Below, piece after piece: positions 8,309 through 16,380 of a stretch of 64,000 nucleotides of DNA; position 1 is the stretch's first letter, and each line of letters starts with the position of its first letter. The position numbers and the translations under genes are program-made. This DNA comes from Bacteroidales bacterium (GTDB taxonomy: Bacteria > Bacteroidota > Bacteroidia > Bacteroidales > P3): the NCBI GenBank assembly GCA_009785425.1, contig WQWI01000008.1, positions 1 through 64,000 of the forward strand, read 5' to 3'. The notes under the pieces are model-generated. The model did not search any database, was not told where the DNA came from, and saw only the letters and a program-made list of their open reading frames with translations.

Positions 8309-8463
8309 GGCTGAAAGGAACTTGTTTTAAGTTTACCCGCGATTAGCACAGACGACGAATTTTCACTGTGACTAACACTAAGAGGACGGTCAAAGCGTCG
8401 AAAATTGACTCCAGAAGGTTGGTGGCCCTTTTGCTCTGAACAAGTTCCTTTCAGTCTTTTTTC
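8309..8463 (+). ncRNA. Small structured RNA, possibly 6S-like
   Basis: About 155 nt. A good promoter ends at 8305. A 16-bp perfect terminal stem joins 8311-8326 (CTGAAAGGAACTTGTT) to 8439-8454, and a U run (8457-8462) follows at once, giving a defined 3' end. The interior is not coding on the plus strand and contains a further inner pairing (AATTTTC with GAAAATT). Size, a long closing stem around a large internal region, and a private promoter resemble 6S RNA, but I see no sequence signature that proves this; the SRP RNA and tmRNA hallmarks are absent. The 3' end overlaps the stop of the convergent BECR-like gene by a few bases. Confidence 0.6.
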
Positions 8464-8900
8464 CAAAGTAAATTTTCGTTTTTGAAGTATTTTTTGTCCC
8501 TTGTAAACGCTGTTTTTATCTCATAAAAACCTGCTTTAAAAGCAAAATTTAACTCTATAACTGTTACTTTTGGAACACAGTTCCAATGTACTAAAAAAAA
8601 TGATTGTCGACCTTCCTGCTTATAAATCCGATTAAATTTATCTATTACCAAATCAACGAACATTAGCGGAGTTAGTCCAAGTTTTGCTAATTCGTCTTTG
8701 TGTCGATTAAAGATGTGTTTAATGTGACTGTCGTCAATGTAGATGTCTGCTGGGGTTTTACCGATTGCTCTAGCAATAGGGCTGCGTAAGCGACCGATTT
8801 TTCTATACTGCCTTTGATATTCAATTCGAGAGCTACCTGCTGTTGTTTTCTTTTTCATGTCGTGTTTTATTTTTAGTAGATAATTTGTTTTTGCGTTCAT
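8451..8900 (-). CDS. BECR-fold (barnase/EndoU/colicin/RelE-like) nuclease-type protein
   Basis: A 149-aa basic protein starting 7 nt downstream of dprA, so probably expressed from the dprA transcript. The central part (DIYIDDSHIKHIFNRHKDEL, then a helix and IYKQEGRQSFFLVHWN strands) resembles the phage barnase-EndoU-colicin E5/D-RelE-like group found in toxins and phage proteins: a helix with HIxHIxxRH-type residues followed by a beta sheet. The fold call rests on pattern only. No obvious antitoxin gene adjoins it. The start could be 8900 or the internal ATG at 8858 (MKKKTTAGSS). The last codons lie in the arm of the convergent RNA's terminal stem. Confidence 0.6.
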   Translation of the reverse strand: MNAKTNYLLKIKHDMKKKTTAGSSRIEYQRQYRKIGRLRSPIARAIGKTPADIYIDDSHIKHIFNRHKDELAKLGLTPLMFVDLVIDKFNRIYKQEGRQSFFLVHWNCVPKVTVIELNFAFKAGFYEIKTAFTRDKKYFKNENLLWKKD

Positions 8901-8907
8901 TTATGTA

Positions 8908-10029
8908 TCACAAAATCCGCCAACGCTTTCCGGGTAAAACCTCAACTATTCCGGCAATTTCTAATTGCAATAAAGTTGCAGAAAGTTTCGATAACGGCAG
9001 TTTTAACAAGTCGCAAAGTTCATCAACAATGGCTTCAGGGTGGTTTTGTAAAGCCTCGAAAACAACACGTTGATCATCGGGAAGTTCGATAAATAGTTTT
9101 TTCTGAATTTGTCTCGTCATTCCGAGCGAAGTCGAGGAAGCCCCTTGATTTTTCTCCAAGTCCCAGTTGAGCAAATAGCGAACATCTCGTGCACTTTCAA
9201 TCAATGCCGCTTTATTGGTTTTAATGAGAAAATTACACCCGGCCGAACGTTCATCATTCAATCGTCCGGGAACCGCAAACACATCACGATTGTAACTGTT
9301 GGCGATATCTGCAGTAATGAGAGCTCCGCCGTGTCGTGCCGCTTCAACCACAATCGTGGCATCAGAAAGTCCTGCAATAATGCGATTCCTCGAAGGAAAA
9401 TTCACTGCGTCGGGATTGGTTTTGGATAAAAAATCAGTCAACAAACCTCCGTTTTTAAGCATTTTTTTTGCTAAATTTCGATTCTGATGTGGATAAATTC
9501 GATCCAAACCATGGCCTAAAACTCCCACAGTTGCCAACTGATTGTCTAACGCTATTTGATGCGCCAAAGTATCGATTCCGTATGCCAAGCCACTAATCAC
9601 TAAAACATTGTCGTTTTTCAAATCCGAGAGTACGTCGGCAATCGTTTGTCGTCCGTAATCCGTACATTTTCGCGTACCAACTATACTCACAATTTTTTCG
9701 GCATTCAAATCTGCATTTCCTTTGAAATAGAGCATCAGCGGGCTATCCGAACAATGAGAAAGCCGTCGCGGATAATTTTCATCTTTGAAAAAAAACGTTT
9801 GAATTTGATGTTTTTCGATGAACAAAAGCTCTTCTTCTGCACGTTTCAATACATTTTGCGACACAATTTTTTGTGCGGTGATTCGTCCGATTTCCGGAAT
9901 TTTTTCCAAGTTTCGCTTTTTCTCTTTGAAAACGGCTTCCGCACTTCCGCAAAAATTCACAAGGCTTTTCCCGAGCTTATCGCCAATCCCGGGCAAAAGC
10001 GTTAATCCGATGTTGTAAAGTAGTTCCAT
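8908..10029 (-). CDS. dprA: DNA-processing protein DprA
   Basis: Single-strand DNA binding protein that loads RecA during natural transformation and also protects incoming DNA. Layout: N-terminal helix-hairpin-helix (about 1-65, LLPGIGDKLGKSLV), Rossmann/LOG domain (about 80-285, with SIVGTRKCTDYG, VISGLAYGIDTLAH, FPSRNRIIAGLSD and VEAARHGGALITA), and a C-terminal winged helix (about 315-373). Length 373 aa is normal. Residues 295-306 (QGASSTSLGMTR) between the LOG domain and winged helix come from a palindromic repeat fragment in frame. A BECR-like gene follows 7 nt downstream. Confidence 0.94.
   Translation of the reverse strand: MELLYNIGLTLLPGIGDKLGKSLVNFCGSAEAVFKEKKRNLEKIPEIGRITAQKIVSQNVLKRAEEELLFIEKHQIQTFFFKDENYPRRLSHCSDSPLMLYFKGNADLNAEKIVSIVGTRKCTDYGRQTIADVLSDLKNDNVLVISGLAYGIDTLAHQIALDNQLATVGVLGHGLDRIYPHQNRNLAKKMLKNGGLLTDFLSKTNPDAVNFPSRNRIIAGLSDATIVVEAARHGGALITADIANSYNRDVFAVPGRLNDERSAGCNFLIKTNKAALIESARDVRYLLNWDLEKNQGASSTSLGMTRQIQKKLFIELPDDQRVVFEALQNHPEAIVDELCDLLKLPLSKLSATLLQLEIAGIVEVLPGKRWRIL
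9115..9147. repeat. Repeat-family fragment inside dprA
   Basis: CGTCATTCCGAGCGAAGTCG plus GAGGAAGCCCCTTG is the right arm of the palindrome-cored repeats (compare 49652-49700) without its small inner hairpin. Read on the minus strand it encodes the GASSTSLGMT linker of DprA. Confidence 0.85.
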
Positions 10030-10148
10030 ACCCTATATAACGCAAAAAAGTCGTTTTTCGTATAAAAAATTCCTTAAAAAATGTTAAAATGTTGATAACT
10101 TTCTGAAATTGTTAATAAGCTTGGTGAAAAAATATCATTTTTTTTTCG

Positions 10149-10156
10149 TACCTTTG
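10149..10156 (+). promoter_or_regulatory. -7 box of the ricT-gldH-PBP1A operon
   Basis: TACCTTTG 19 nt before the ATG of ricT. The best -33 candidate (TTGG at 10121) is 24 bp away, longer than usual. Confidence 0.5.
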
Positions 10157-10175
10157 TAAAAAATTATGCCCAAAA

Positions 10176-11552
10176 ATGACCGACACTACAAATATTGCTC
10201 AAGATACAGAACAACCCGAATATAACACGCTCGATGAACGCCCAATCATCAAAGAGGATAACAAATATAACACACGAGGCTGTTGTCGCAAACCTACTCT
10301 GGAAGACCCAACTCGCGCACAACAAATGTGTTGCTGTGCCAAGTTGGCAACGTTCGACTGGACAAAAGGATTAACCGGTGCCGATGATACTTCCAAGTAC
10401 AATGTAATCGAAGTTCGTTTTAAAAATTCGCACAAAGACTTTTATCGAAATGTTGACGCAACAACGGTTTTGGCAGTTGGCGAAATTGTTGTTGTAGAAG
10501 CACCGACCGGACACGATGTTGGAGTTATCACACTGACGGGCTCTGCAGCTCATCTGCAATACCGCAAACGTCAGAATGTTTTGCCTGTTGAGGAATTACG
10601 AAAAGTGCTTCGAAAAGCACGCCAAAACGATGTTGACAAGTGGAATAAAACCATCGATTTGGAAAAAGAAACTCAAATCAGAGCCCGAAGAATCGCCAAC
10701 GATATGGGGCTCAAAATGAAAATTAACGATGTCGAATATCAAGGCGATGGTAGTAAAGCCACGTTTTTCTACACTGCCGATGATCGCGTGGATTTTCGAC
10801 AACTGATCAAGGTTTATGCCGAGGAATTTCGTATTCGAATTGAAATGCGGCAAATCGGTGCACGCCAAGAAGCGATGCACCTCGGCGGGATTGGTTCGTG
10901 CGGAAGAGAGTTGTGTTGTGTCACATTTTTGAGCAATTTTCACACGGTTTCGACACATACGGCACGTGTGCAACAACTATCGCTAAATCCTCAAAAATTA
11001 GCCGGGCAATGCGGAAAACTGAAGTGTTGCCTGAACTACGAATACGAAATGTACAAAGAAGCAGCGAAAGATTTTCCCGATCCCGAAATTCCGTTGTTTT
11101 TCAGAAAGGGCAAGGCTATTTGGCAGAAAACCGATGTGTTTGCACGAACAATGTATTATGCCTACGCCAACAATCAAGGTGAATTGATGGGGCTTCCGGT
11201 TGAATCTGTTCATGAAATTATCAAACTGAATCAAGAGAAAGATTTTCCGGAAGGCTTGGAGCAGTTCACAAAAAAAGGCAAAATTAAAACATTGCCGAGT
11301 GAAGGTGCCGAGTTCTTCGATAATGTTGTCGGACAAGATGATTTGACACGTTTTGACAAGAAAAAATCTCGTCCTCAAAATTCGCGTCCGCCACGTCAAC
11401 CGCGAGAAAACCACCGCAATGCGAAAGGCGAATCTAACGAAGCAAAGCCACGCCCAAACAATCCTGAACAACGTTCGGAAAAGCCCATTCAGCGACCTGT
11501 TCGACAAATCCAAAAACCGATTTTAAAACCCAAAAACAATCCGGATGCGTAA
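10176..11552 (+). CDS. ricT: RicT-like PSP1-domain protein
   Basis: Member of the YaaT/RicT family; in Bacillus RicT is part of the RicA-RicF-RicT Fe-S complex that affects RNA processing, and in Bacteroidota it precedes gldH. The PSP1 domain spans about residues 100-300 and ends in the cysteine-rich hallmark GSCGRELCCVTFLS and AGQCGKLKCCLNYE; an extra cysteine cluster (GCCRKPT, QMCCCAK) lies at the N-terminus, possible metal or Fe-S ligands. The last 80 residues are a basic Pro/Arg/Asn-rich disordered tail (SRPPRQPRENHRN), suggesting nucleic acid contact (inference). Length 458 aa. Its end overlaps gldH by 8 nt. Confidence 0.85.
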   Translation: MTDTTNIAQDTEQPEYNTLDERPIIKEDNKYNTRGCCRKPTLEDPTRAQQMCCCAKLATFDWTKGLTGADDTSKYNVIEVRFKNSHKDFYRNVDATTVLAVGEIVVVEAPTGHDVGVITLTGSAAHLQYRKRQNVLPVEELRKVLRKARQNDVDKWNKTIDLEKETQIRARRIANDMGLKMKINDVEYQGDGSKATFFYTADDRVDFRQLIKVYAEEFRIRIEMRQIGARQEAMHLGGIGSCGRELCCVTFLSNFHTVSTHTARVQQLSLNPQKLAGQCGKLKCCLNYEYEMYKEAAKDFPDPEIPLFFRKGKAIWQKTDVFARTMYYAYANNQGELMGLPVESVHEIIKLNQEKDFPEGLEQFTKKGKIKTLPSEGAEFFDNVVGQDDLTRFDKKKSRPQNSRPPRQPRENHRNAKGESNEAKPRPNNPEQRSEKPIQRPVRQIQKPILKPKNNPDA

Positions 11553-12012
11553 ATTAATTTTTCTGCTGTTGTGTGCGTATTTGGTGTCCTGTTCGCCATC
11601 GAGTAACGCCATCTTGTACGAATCTGTGGCGATTCCGGAAGCAGGTTGGACGATTGACAATCCGGTACGGTTTACGGTGGAAATTACAGATACAACGCAG
11701 CTTTACGACATTTACATCACCTTGCGACACAACACAGATTACCAATGGATGAATTTGTTTTTGTTTTTGAAAACGTTTTATCCCTGTTTGGAGTTTTCGC
11801 GTGACACACTAGAGTGTTTCTTAGCAGACGAGACAGGACGCTGGTTTGGAAGAGGTACCTCTTCTGTGAGAAATAATGTGATGCTTTTACAAAGAAATGT
11901 AAGATTTCCGCAAAAAGGACGTTATCAATTTGTGTTTACCCATGGCATGCGTACGGAAAATCTACAAAATATCATGGATTTAGGCATGAAAATTGTGCCG
12001 GCAAGAAATTAA
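11545..12012 (+). CDS. gldH: GldH-family lipoprotein
   Basis: A 155-aa lipoprotein of the GldH family, named for gliding in Flavobacterium but conserved in non-gliding Bacteroidota as well. Signal MRKLIFLLLCAYLVSC ends in a lipobox (VSC, Cys16). The mature part is a single beta-rich domain with TTQLYDIYITLRHNTDYQWMNL and the C-terminal GRYQFVFTHGMRTENLQNIMDLGM, both family landmarks. It overlaps ricT by 8 nt and is followed 7 nt later by PBP1A; the order ricT-gldH-PBP1A is typical of the phylum, so a role in envelope assembly is more likely than motility here, since no other gld motor genes are visible. Confidence 0.88.
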   Translation: MRKLIFLLLCAYLVSCSPSSNAILYESVAIPEAGWTIDNPVRFTVEITDTTQLYDIYITLRHNTDYQWMNLFLFLKTFYPCLEFSRDTLECFLADETGRWFGRGTSSVRNNVMLLQRNVRFPQKGRYQFVFTHGMRTENLQNIMDLGMKIVPARN

Positions 12013-12019
12013 TGTAAAG

Positions 12020-14260
12020 ATGACCCAACAAAGAAAAAAAATGAGTTTAACAAAAAAATTATGGCTGATTTTCGCAGGACTTTGGACTTCTGTAATCATG
12101 CTTTTTGTCGGTATTTCGCTCGGTTGGTTCGGATTTATGCCCACATTTGAAGAGTTAGAAAACCCTCGAACCAATTTAGCAACGGAAATTATTTCTTCTG
12201 ACGGAGTTGTGTTGGGTACATTTTTCATCGAAAACCGTGTAAATGTTGACTATTCGCAACTTTCGCCATACTTGATTCAGGCGTTGGTTGCTACGGAAGA
12301 TGAACGATTTCATCAGCATTCAGGTATAGATGCCCGTGCATTGATGCGTGTGGTTGTGAGAACCGTAATGTTGCAACAAGGCGGACAAGGAGGCGGTAGC
12401 ACAATCTCTCAACAATTGGCAAAAAATTTGTTTCCAAGAGAGCATAGAAACACACTTGGTTTAGTGATGCAAAAATTTAGGGAATGGGTTATTGCCGTAA
12501 GGCTCGAACGCAGTTATACCAAAGAGGAAATCATCGCAATGTATTTCAACACGGTAGATTTCGGCAACAATTCGTTCGGTGTTCAAACCGCCGCCAACAC
12601 GTATTTTGGTGTGAATCAAGAAAATTTGAAAGTTGAAGAAGCCGCATTATTAGTCGGGATATTACAGGCTCCATCATTTTTTAGTCCGGTACGACATCCC
12701 GAACGGGCTACACGTCGTCGTGATGTAGTGCTTGGCCAAATGCTTAGGGCAGGATACCTGACAAGAGAAGAACACGACAGCATTCGTCAAGTCCCGTTGG
12801 ATATGTCAAGATTCAGACAGCAAGATCACAGAGCCGGTTTGGCACCATATTTTCGTGAGTTTCTGCGCATGTATGTGAGAGATTGGATCGCGAATAACCC
12901 AAGACCCGATGGAACAAGGCACAACCTTTACAGAGACGGATTAAGAATTTATACCACGATAGATTCTCGGATGCAGCGTTATGCCGAAGAAGCCGTTGCC
13001 GAACACTTGTCAAACAATCTGCAACCGGCGTTTTTCAGACAGTTGAGGCATTTGAGAAATCCGCCGTTTAGCAATAATATCTCGTCTGATGATGCTCGAC
13101 GGATAGTGACTCAATCCATGAGAAGGTCAGATCGCTACCGTCAAATGAGGCGTGCCGGAGCATCAAATTCAGAAATCGAAGAAGCATTCCATACACCTGT
13201 AAGAATGCGGGTTTTTTCCTGGCAAGGCACATTAGACACTGTGATGTCTCCGTGGGATTCGCTGCTTTATCACAAATGGTTTTTGCATGCAGGCTTAATG
13301 GCTGTTGAGCCGCAAACAGGGCATATAAAGGCTTACGTTGGCGGAATTAACTACGATTTTTTCCAGTTTGACAATGTAACCGGAGGCCGCAGGCAAATTG
13401 GCTCGGTATTCAAGCCATTTATTTATACAATGGCTATGGCGGATGGCTATTTGCCTTGCGATAAAATTCCGAATGTGCAAGTGTGTATAGAACTACCCGG
13501 ACGGCAGGATGATTGGTGCCCGAGAAATTCCTCAACTCTAAGAGAAGGAGAGATGGTCACTATGCAATGGGCTTTAGCACGCTCTGTAAACTTTGTTTCT
13601 GCTTATTTGATTAGACGATTCCCACCGCAATCCGTAATCAATTTAGTTCGAAAAATGGGCATCGAAGCCCCTATAGAGCCGGTACCGTCAATTGCCTTGG
13701 GAGTTTCCGATATATCCGTATTTGAAATGGCAGGAGCAATGGCAACTTATGCCAATAGAGGAGTTTTTATTCGACCGTCATTCATCACAAGTATTGTAGA
13801 TCGCAACGGAGTTGTTATCTATCGTCCCGTACCGGAACAAAATGAAGCCATGAGCGAACGAACGGCTTATCTGACTTTAAGGCTTATGCAAGGTGTTACA
13901 GAATTCGGTACAGGAGTGCGTTTGCGAACCAGATATGGTTTTAATATGCCTATCGCCGGAAAAACAGGAACAACCCAAAATAACTCCGATGGTTGGTGGG
14001 TTGGCATAACTCCGCAATTAGCCACAACTGTTTGGGTTGGTGGCGAAGTACGCTCAATTCACTTCCCAAATATCACCTACGGACAAGGTGCAAACATGGC
14101 TTTGCCGATTTGGGCACGCTTTATGCAAAGGGTGTACCGCAACGAATCAATCAATCTCTATCGAGGTCCTTTTGCGACTCCTCCGGGAATCAACTATAAT
14201 TTCAATTGTGAAGAAACCGAACAAGAGGATCCTGAAGGTGGGTTTGATGATATATTCTAA
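12020..14260 (+). CDS. mrcA: Bifunctional penicillin-binding protein 1A
   Basis: Peptidoglycan glycosyltransferase/transpeptidase anchored by one N-terminal membrane helix (LWLIFAGLWTSVIMLFVGIS). GT51 domain: ATEDERFHQHSGID and GGSTISQQLAKNLF. Transpeptidase: SVFK (active serine in RQIGSVFKPF), SVN (ARSVNFVSAY) and KTGTTQN. The track start at 11993 overlaps gldH; the ATG at 12020 is preferred and gives 746 aa, normal for the class. Third gene of the ricT operon. Confidence 0.95.
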   Translation: MTQQRKKMSLTKKLWLIFAGLWTSVIMLFVGISLGWFGFMPTFEELENPRTNLATEIISSDGVVLGTFFIENRVNVDYSQLSPYLIQALVATEDERFHQHSGIDARALMRVVVRTVMLQQGGQGGGSTISQQLAKNLFPREHRNTLGLVMQKFREWVIAVRLERSYTKEEIIAMYFNTVDFGNNSFGVQTAANTYFGVNQENLKVEEAALLVGILQAPSFFSPVRHPERATRRRDVVLGQMLRAGYLTREEHDSIRQVPLDMSRFRQQDHRAGLAPYFREFLRMYVRDWIANNPRPDGTRHNLYRDGLRIYTTIDSRMQRYAEEAVAEHLSNNLQPAFFRQLRHLRNPPFSNNISSDDARRIVTQSMRRSDRYRQMRRAGASNSEIEEAFHTPVRMRVFSWQGTLDTVMSPWDSLLYHKWFLHAGLMAVEPQTGHIKAYVGGINYDFFQFDNVTGGRRQIGSVFKPFIYTMAMADGYLPCDKIPNVQVCIELPGRQDDWCPRNSSTLREGEMVTMQWALARSVNFVSAYLIRRFPPQSVINLVRKMGIEAPIEPVPSIALGVSDISVFEMAGAMATYANRGVFIRPSFITSIVDRNGVVIYRPVPEQNEAMSERTAYLTLRLMQGVTEFGTGVRLRTRYGFNMPIAGKTGTTQNNSDGWWVGITPQLATTVWVGGEVRSIHFPNITYGQGANMALPIWARFMQRVYRNESINLYRGPFATPPGINYNFNCEETEQEDPEGGFDDIF

Positions 14261-14304
14261 AAAGTACGGGCTATTCTTTCTGTCATTTTGTCATAATTTT
14301 TTAT

Positions 14305-14320
14305 TTGGAACGACTTTTGT
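14305..14320 (+). promoter_or_regulatory. Candidate sigma-54-type promoter of dnaK
   Basis: TTGGAACG, 4 nt, TTGT, with the GG and the final G 12 bp apart as in the -24/-12 consensus TTGGCACG-N4-TTGC; the last C is T here. No TAnnTTTG box is present in the 110-bp gap. The start codon is 50 bp further on. Confidence 0.4.
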
Positions 14321-14370
14321 TTGATGTGAGTTGAAAAACATTCGCAAAAAACAAAAAAGGACAAAATACT

Positions 14371-16314
14371 ATGGCAAAAATTATTGGAATTGACCTCGGA
14401 ACATCTAACTCCTGCGTAGCAGTAGTCGAAGGTAACGAACCCGTTGTGATCACAAACAACGAAGGCCGCAGAACAACACCTTCTGTGGTGGCGTTCGTTG
14501 ATGGTGGCGAACGAAAAGTTGGTGATCCTGCCAAACGTCAGGCAATCACAAATCCTCAAAAAACTGTTTTTTCAATCAAACGTTTTATGGGTGAAACCAT
14601 GGAACAAGTGAAAAATGAAATTTCGCGTGTACCATACACTATCGAAGCCGGAAAAAACAACATGGCAACCATCGGTATCGATGGAAAAGCCTACACACCA
14701 CAAGAAATTTCGGCAATGATTCTTCAGAAAATGAAGAAAACAGCCGAGGATTATCTCGGACAAACTGTATCCGGAGCAGTTATTACCGTACCTGCATATT
14801 TCAGCGATTCGCAACGTCAAGCGACAAAGGAAGCCGGAGAAATCGCCGGTTTGAAAGTACACCGTATCATCAACGAGCCAACCGCAGCGGCTTTGGCTTA
14901 TGGTATCGACAAGAAACATCAAGACAGTAAAATTGCTGTATTCGACTTTGGTGGCGGAACATTTGACATCTCAATTCTCGAACTTGGCGACGGCGTGTTC
15001 GAAGTAAAATCAACCAACGGCGACACACATTTGGGTGGTGATGATTTCGACCAAAACATCATTAACTGGTTGGCAGACGACTTCCTAAAAGACAAAGGTA
15101 TCGACTTGCGTAAAGACCCAATGGCTTTGCAGCGTTTGAAAGAAGCTGCAGAAAAAGCAAAGGTCGAGTTGTCAAGTTCGACCTCTACGGAAATCAATCT
15201 GCCGTACATCATGCCGGTAGAAGGGATTCCGCAGCACTTGGTAAAAACGTTGACGCGTGCTGAATTTGAAAAAATCAACGATAGTTTGATTCAACGTTGC
15301 GTTGCACCTTGCGAAAAAGCATTGTCGGACGCAGGGTTAAAGGCATCGGAAATTGACGAAGTGATTTTGGTTGGAGGCTCAACACGTATTCCTGCAATCC
15401 AAGCGTTGGTTGAAAAAATCTTTGGAAAAACGCCGTCAAAAGGTGTAAATCCGGACGAAGTTGTGGCTTTGGGTGCCGCGATCCAAGGTGCTGTTTTGAC
15501 CGGTGAAGTGAAAGACGTGTTGTTGTTGGATGTAACTCCGCTTTCGTTGGGAATTGAAACGATGGGCGGTGTGATGACTAAGCTCATCGACTCAAACACG
15601 ACCATTCCGACCAAAAAATCGGAAACTTTTTCGACTGCAGCAGACAATCAACCCTCTGTTGAAATCCACGTGTTGCAAGGCGAGCGCCCAATGGCAACAA
15701 ACAATAAAACGATTGGACGCTTCCACTTGGACGGCATTCCTTCGGCACCACGCGGGATGCCGCAAATCGAAGTGACTTTTGATATTGATGCAAACGGAAT
15801 TTTGAGCGTGTCGGCATTGGATAAAGGTACCGGAAAATCCCAACAAATTCGTATCGAAGCATCGTCAGGACTCTCGGATGAAGAAATCAAACGCATGAAA
15901 GAAGAAGCCGAAGCCAACGCCGAAGCCGACAAAAAACTGAAAGAAGAAGCCGACAAATTGAACGCTGCAAGTACTATGATTTTTCAAACAGAAAAACAAC
16001 TCAAAGAGTATGGCGAGAAAATTTCAGAAGAAAAACGCATGCCAATCGAAGAAGCCTTGACGGAACTGAAAGAAGCCGAAAGCACAAAAGATATATCCAA
16101 AATCGAACCCGCTCTCGAAAAGCTCAATACCGCATGGACAGCTGCTTCTGAGGAGCTTTACAAAGCTATGAATGACGCACAAGGCGGTGCTCCAAATCCA
16201 TTCGGAAATGCAGATCCGTTTGCAGGAAACACCACTGACACGACAAATGCTCCAACTCAAGACGAAACTGTTACGGATGCCGATTTTGAGGAAGTGGAAG
16301 AGGAAACAAAATAA
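14371..16314 (+). CDS. dnaK: Chaperone DnaK (Hsp70)
   Basis: ATP-driven chaperone that binds exposed hydrophobic segments, working with DnaJ and GrpE (neither in this window). Signature sequences: [14 protein letters not shown] at the N-terminus (the usual T in LGTTNS is S here, which occurs elsewhere in the phylum), [14 protein letters not shown], and [13 protein letters not shown]; then the linker [14 protein letters not shown], the substrate domain and the helical lid. Length 647 aa and the acidic tail [12 protein letters not shown] are normal. Preceded by GGACA about 10 nt before the ATG. A 28-bp perfect palindrome and a T run 3' of the stop probably end the transcript. Confidence 0.97.
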   Translation: MAKIIGIDLGTSNSCVAVVEGNEPVVITNNEGRRTTPSVVAFVDGGERKVGDPAKRQAITNPQKTVFSIKRFMGETMEQVKNEISRVPYTIEAGKNNMATIGIDGKAYTPQEISAMILQKMKKTAEDYLGQTVSGAVITVPAYFSDSQRQATKEAGEIAGLKVHRIINEPTAAALAYGIDKKHQDSKIAVFDFGGGTFDISILELGDGVFEVKSTNGDTHLGGDDFDQNIINWLADDFLKDKGIDLRKDPMALQRLKEAAEKAKVELSSSTSTEINLPYIMPVEGIPQHLVKTLTRAEFEKINDSLIQRCVAPCEKALSDAGLKASEIDEVILVGGSTRIPAIQALVEKIFGKTPSKGVNPDEVVALGAAIQGAVLTGEVKDVLLLDVTPLSLGIETMGGVMTKLIDSNTTIPTKKSETFSTAADNQPSVEIHVLQGERPMATNNKTIGRFHLDGIPSAPRGMPQIEVTFDIDANGILSVSALDKGTGKSQQIRIEASSGLSDEEIKRMKEEAEANAEADKKLKEEADKLNAASTMIFQTEKQLKEYGEKISEEKRMPIEEALTELKEAESTKDISKIEPALEKLNTAWTAASEELYKAMNDAQGGAPNPFGNADPFAGNTTDTTNAPTQDETVTDADFEEVEEETK

Positions 16315-16319
16315 TGTTT

Positions 16320-16347
16320 GTAGGGGTCGAAAATTTTCGACCCCTAC
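16320..16347. terminator. GTAGGGG palindrome acting as dnaK terminator
   Basis: Perfect 28-bp palindrome with half-site GTAGGGGTCGAAAA, beginning 6 nt after the dnaK stop and followed by a T-rich stretch. Same family as 44522-44553 and 51450-51477, with a different core. Confidence 0.7.
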
Positions 16348-16368
16348 TTTTATTTCCATTTTTTTTTG

Positions 16369-16376
16369 TATCTTTG
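16369..16376 (+). promoter_or_regulatory. -7 box directly before the FakA/FakB-type gene
   Basis: TATCTTTG followed by CATT and then ATG at 16381. No clear TTTG 19-20 bp upstream. The spacing places the transcript start at or next to the ATG. Confidence 0.6.
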
Positions 16377-16380
16377 CATT

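Noticed and set aside
8284-8466. 60-aa minus ORF across the structured RNA
   Set aside because: Covers both stem arms and the promoter; no homology pattern; explained by the RNA.
11993-12019. Earlier start for PBP1A
   Set aside because: Would overlap gldH and puts extra polar residues before the membrane anchor; the ATG at 12020 is better.
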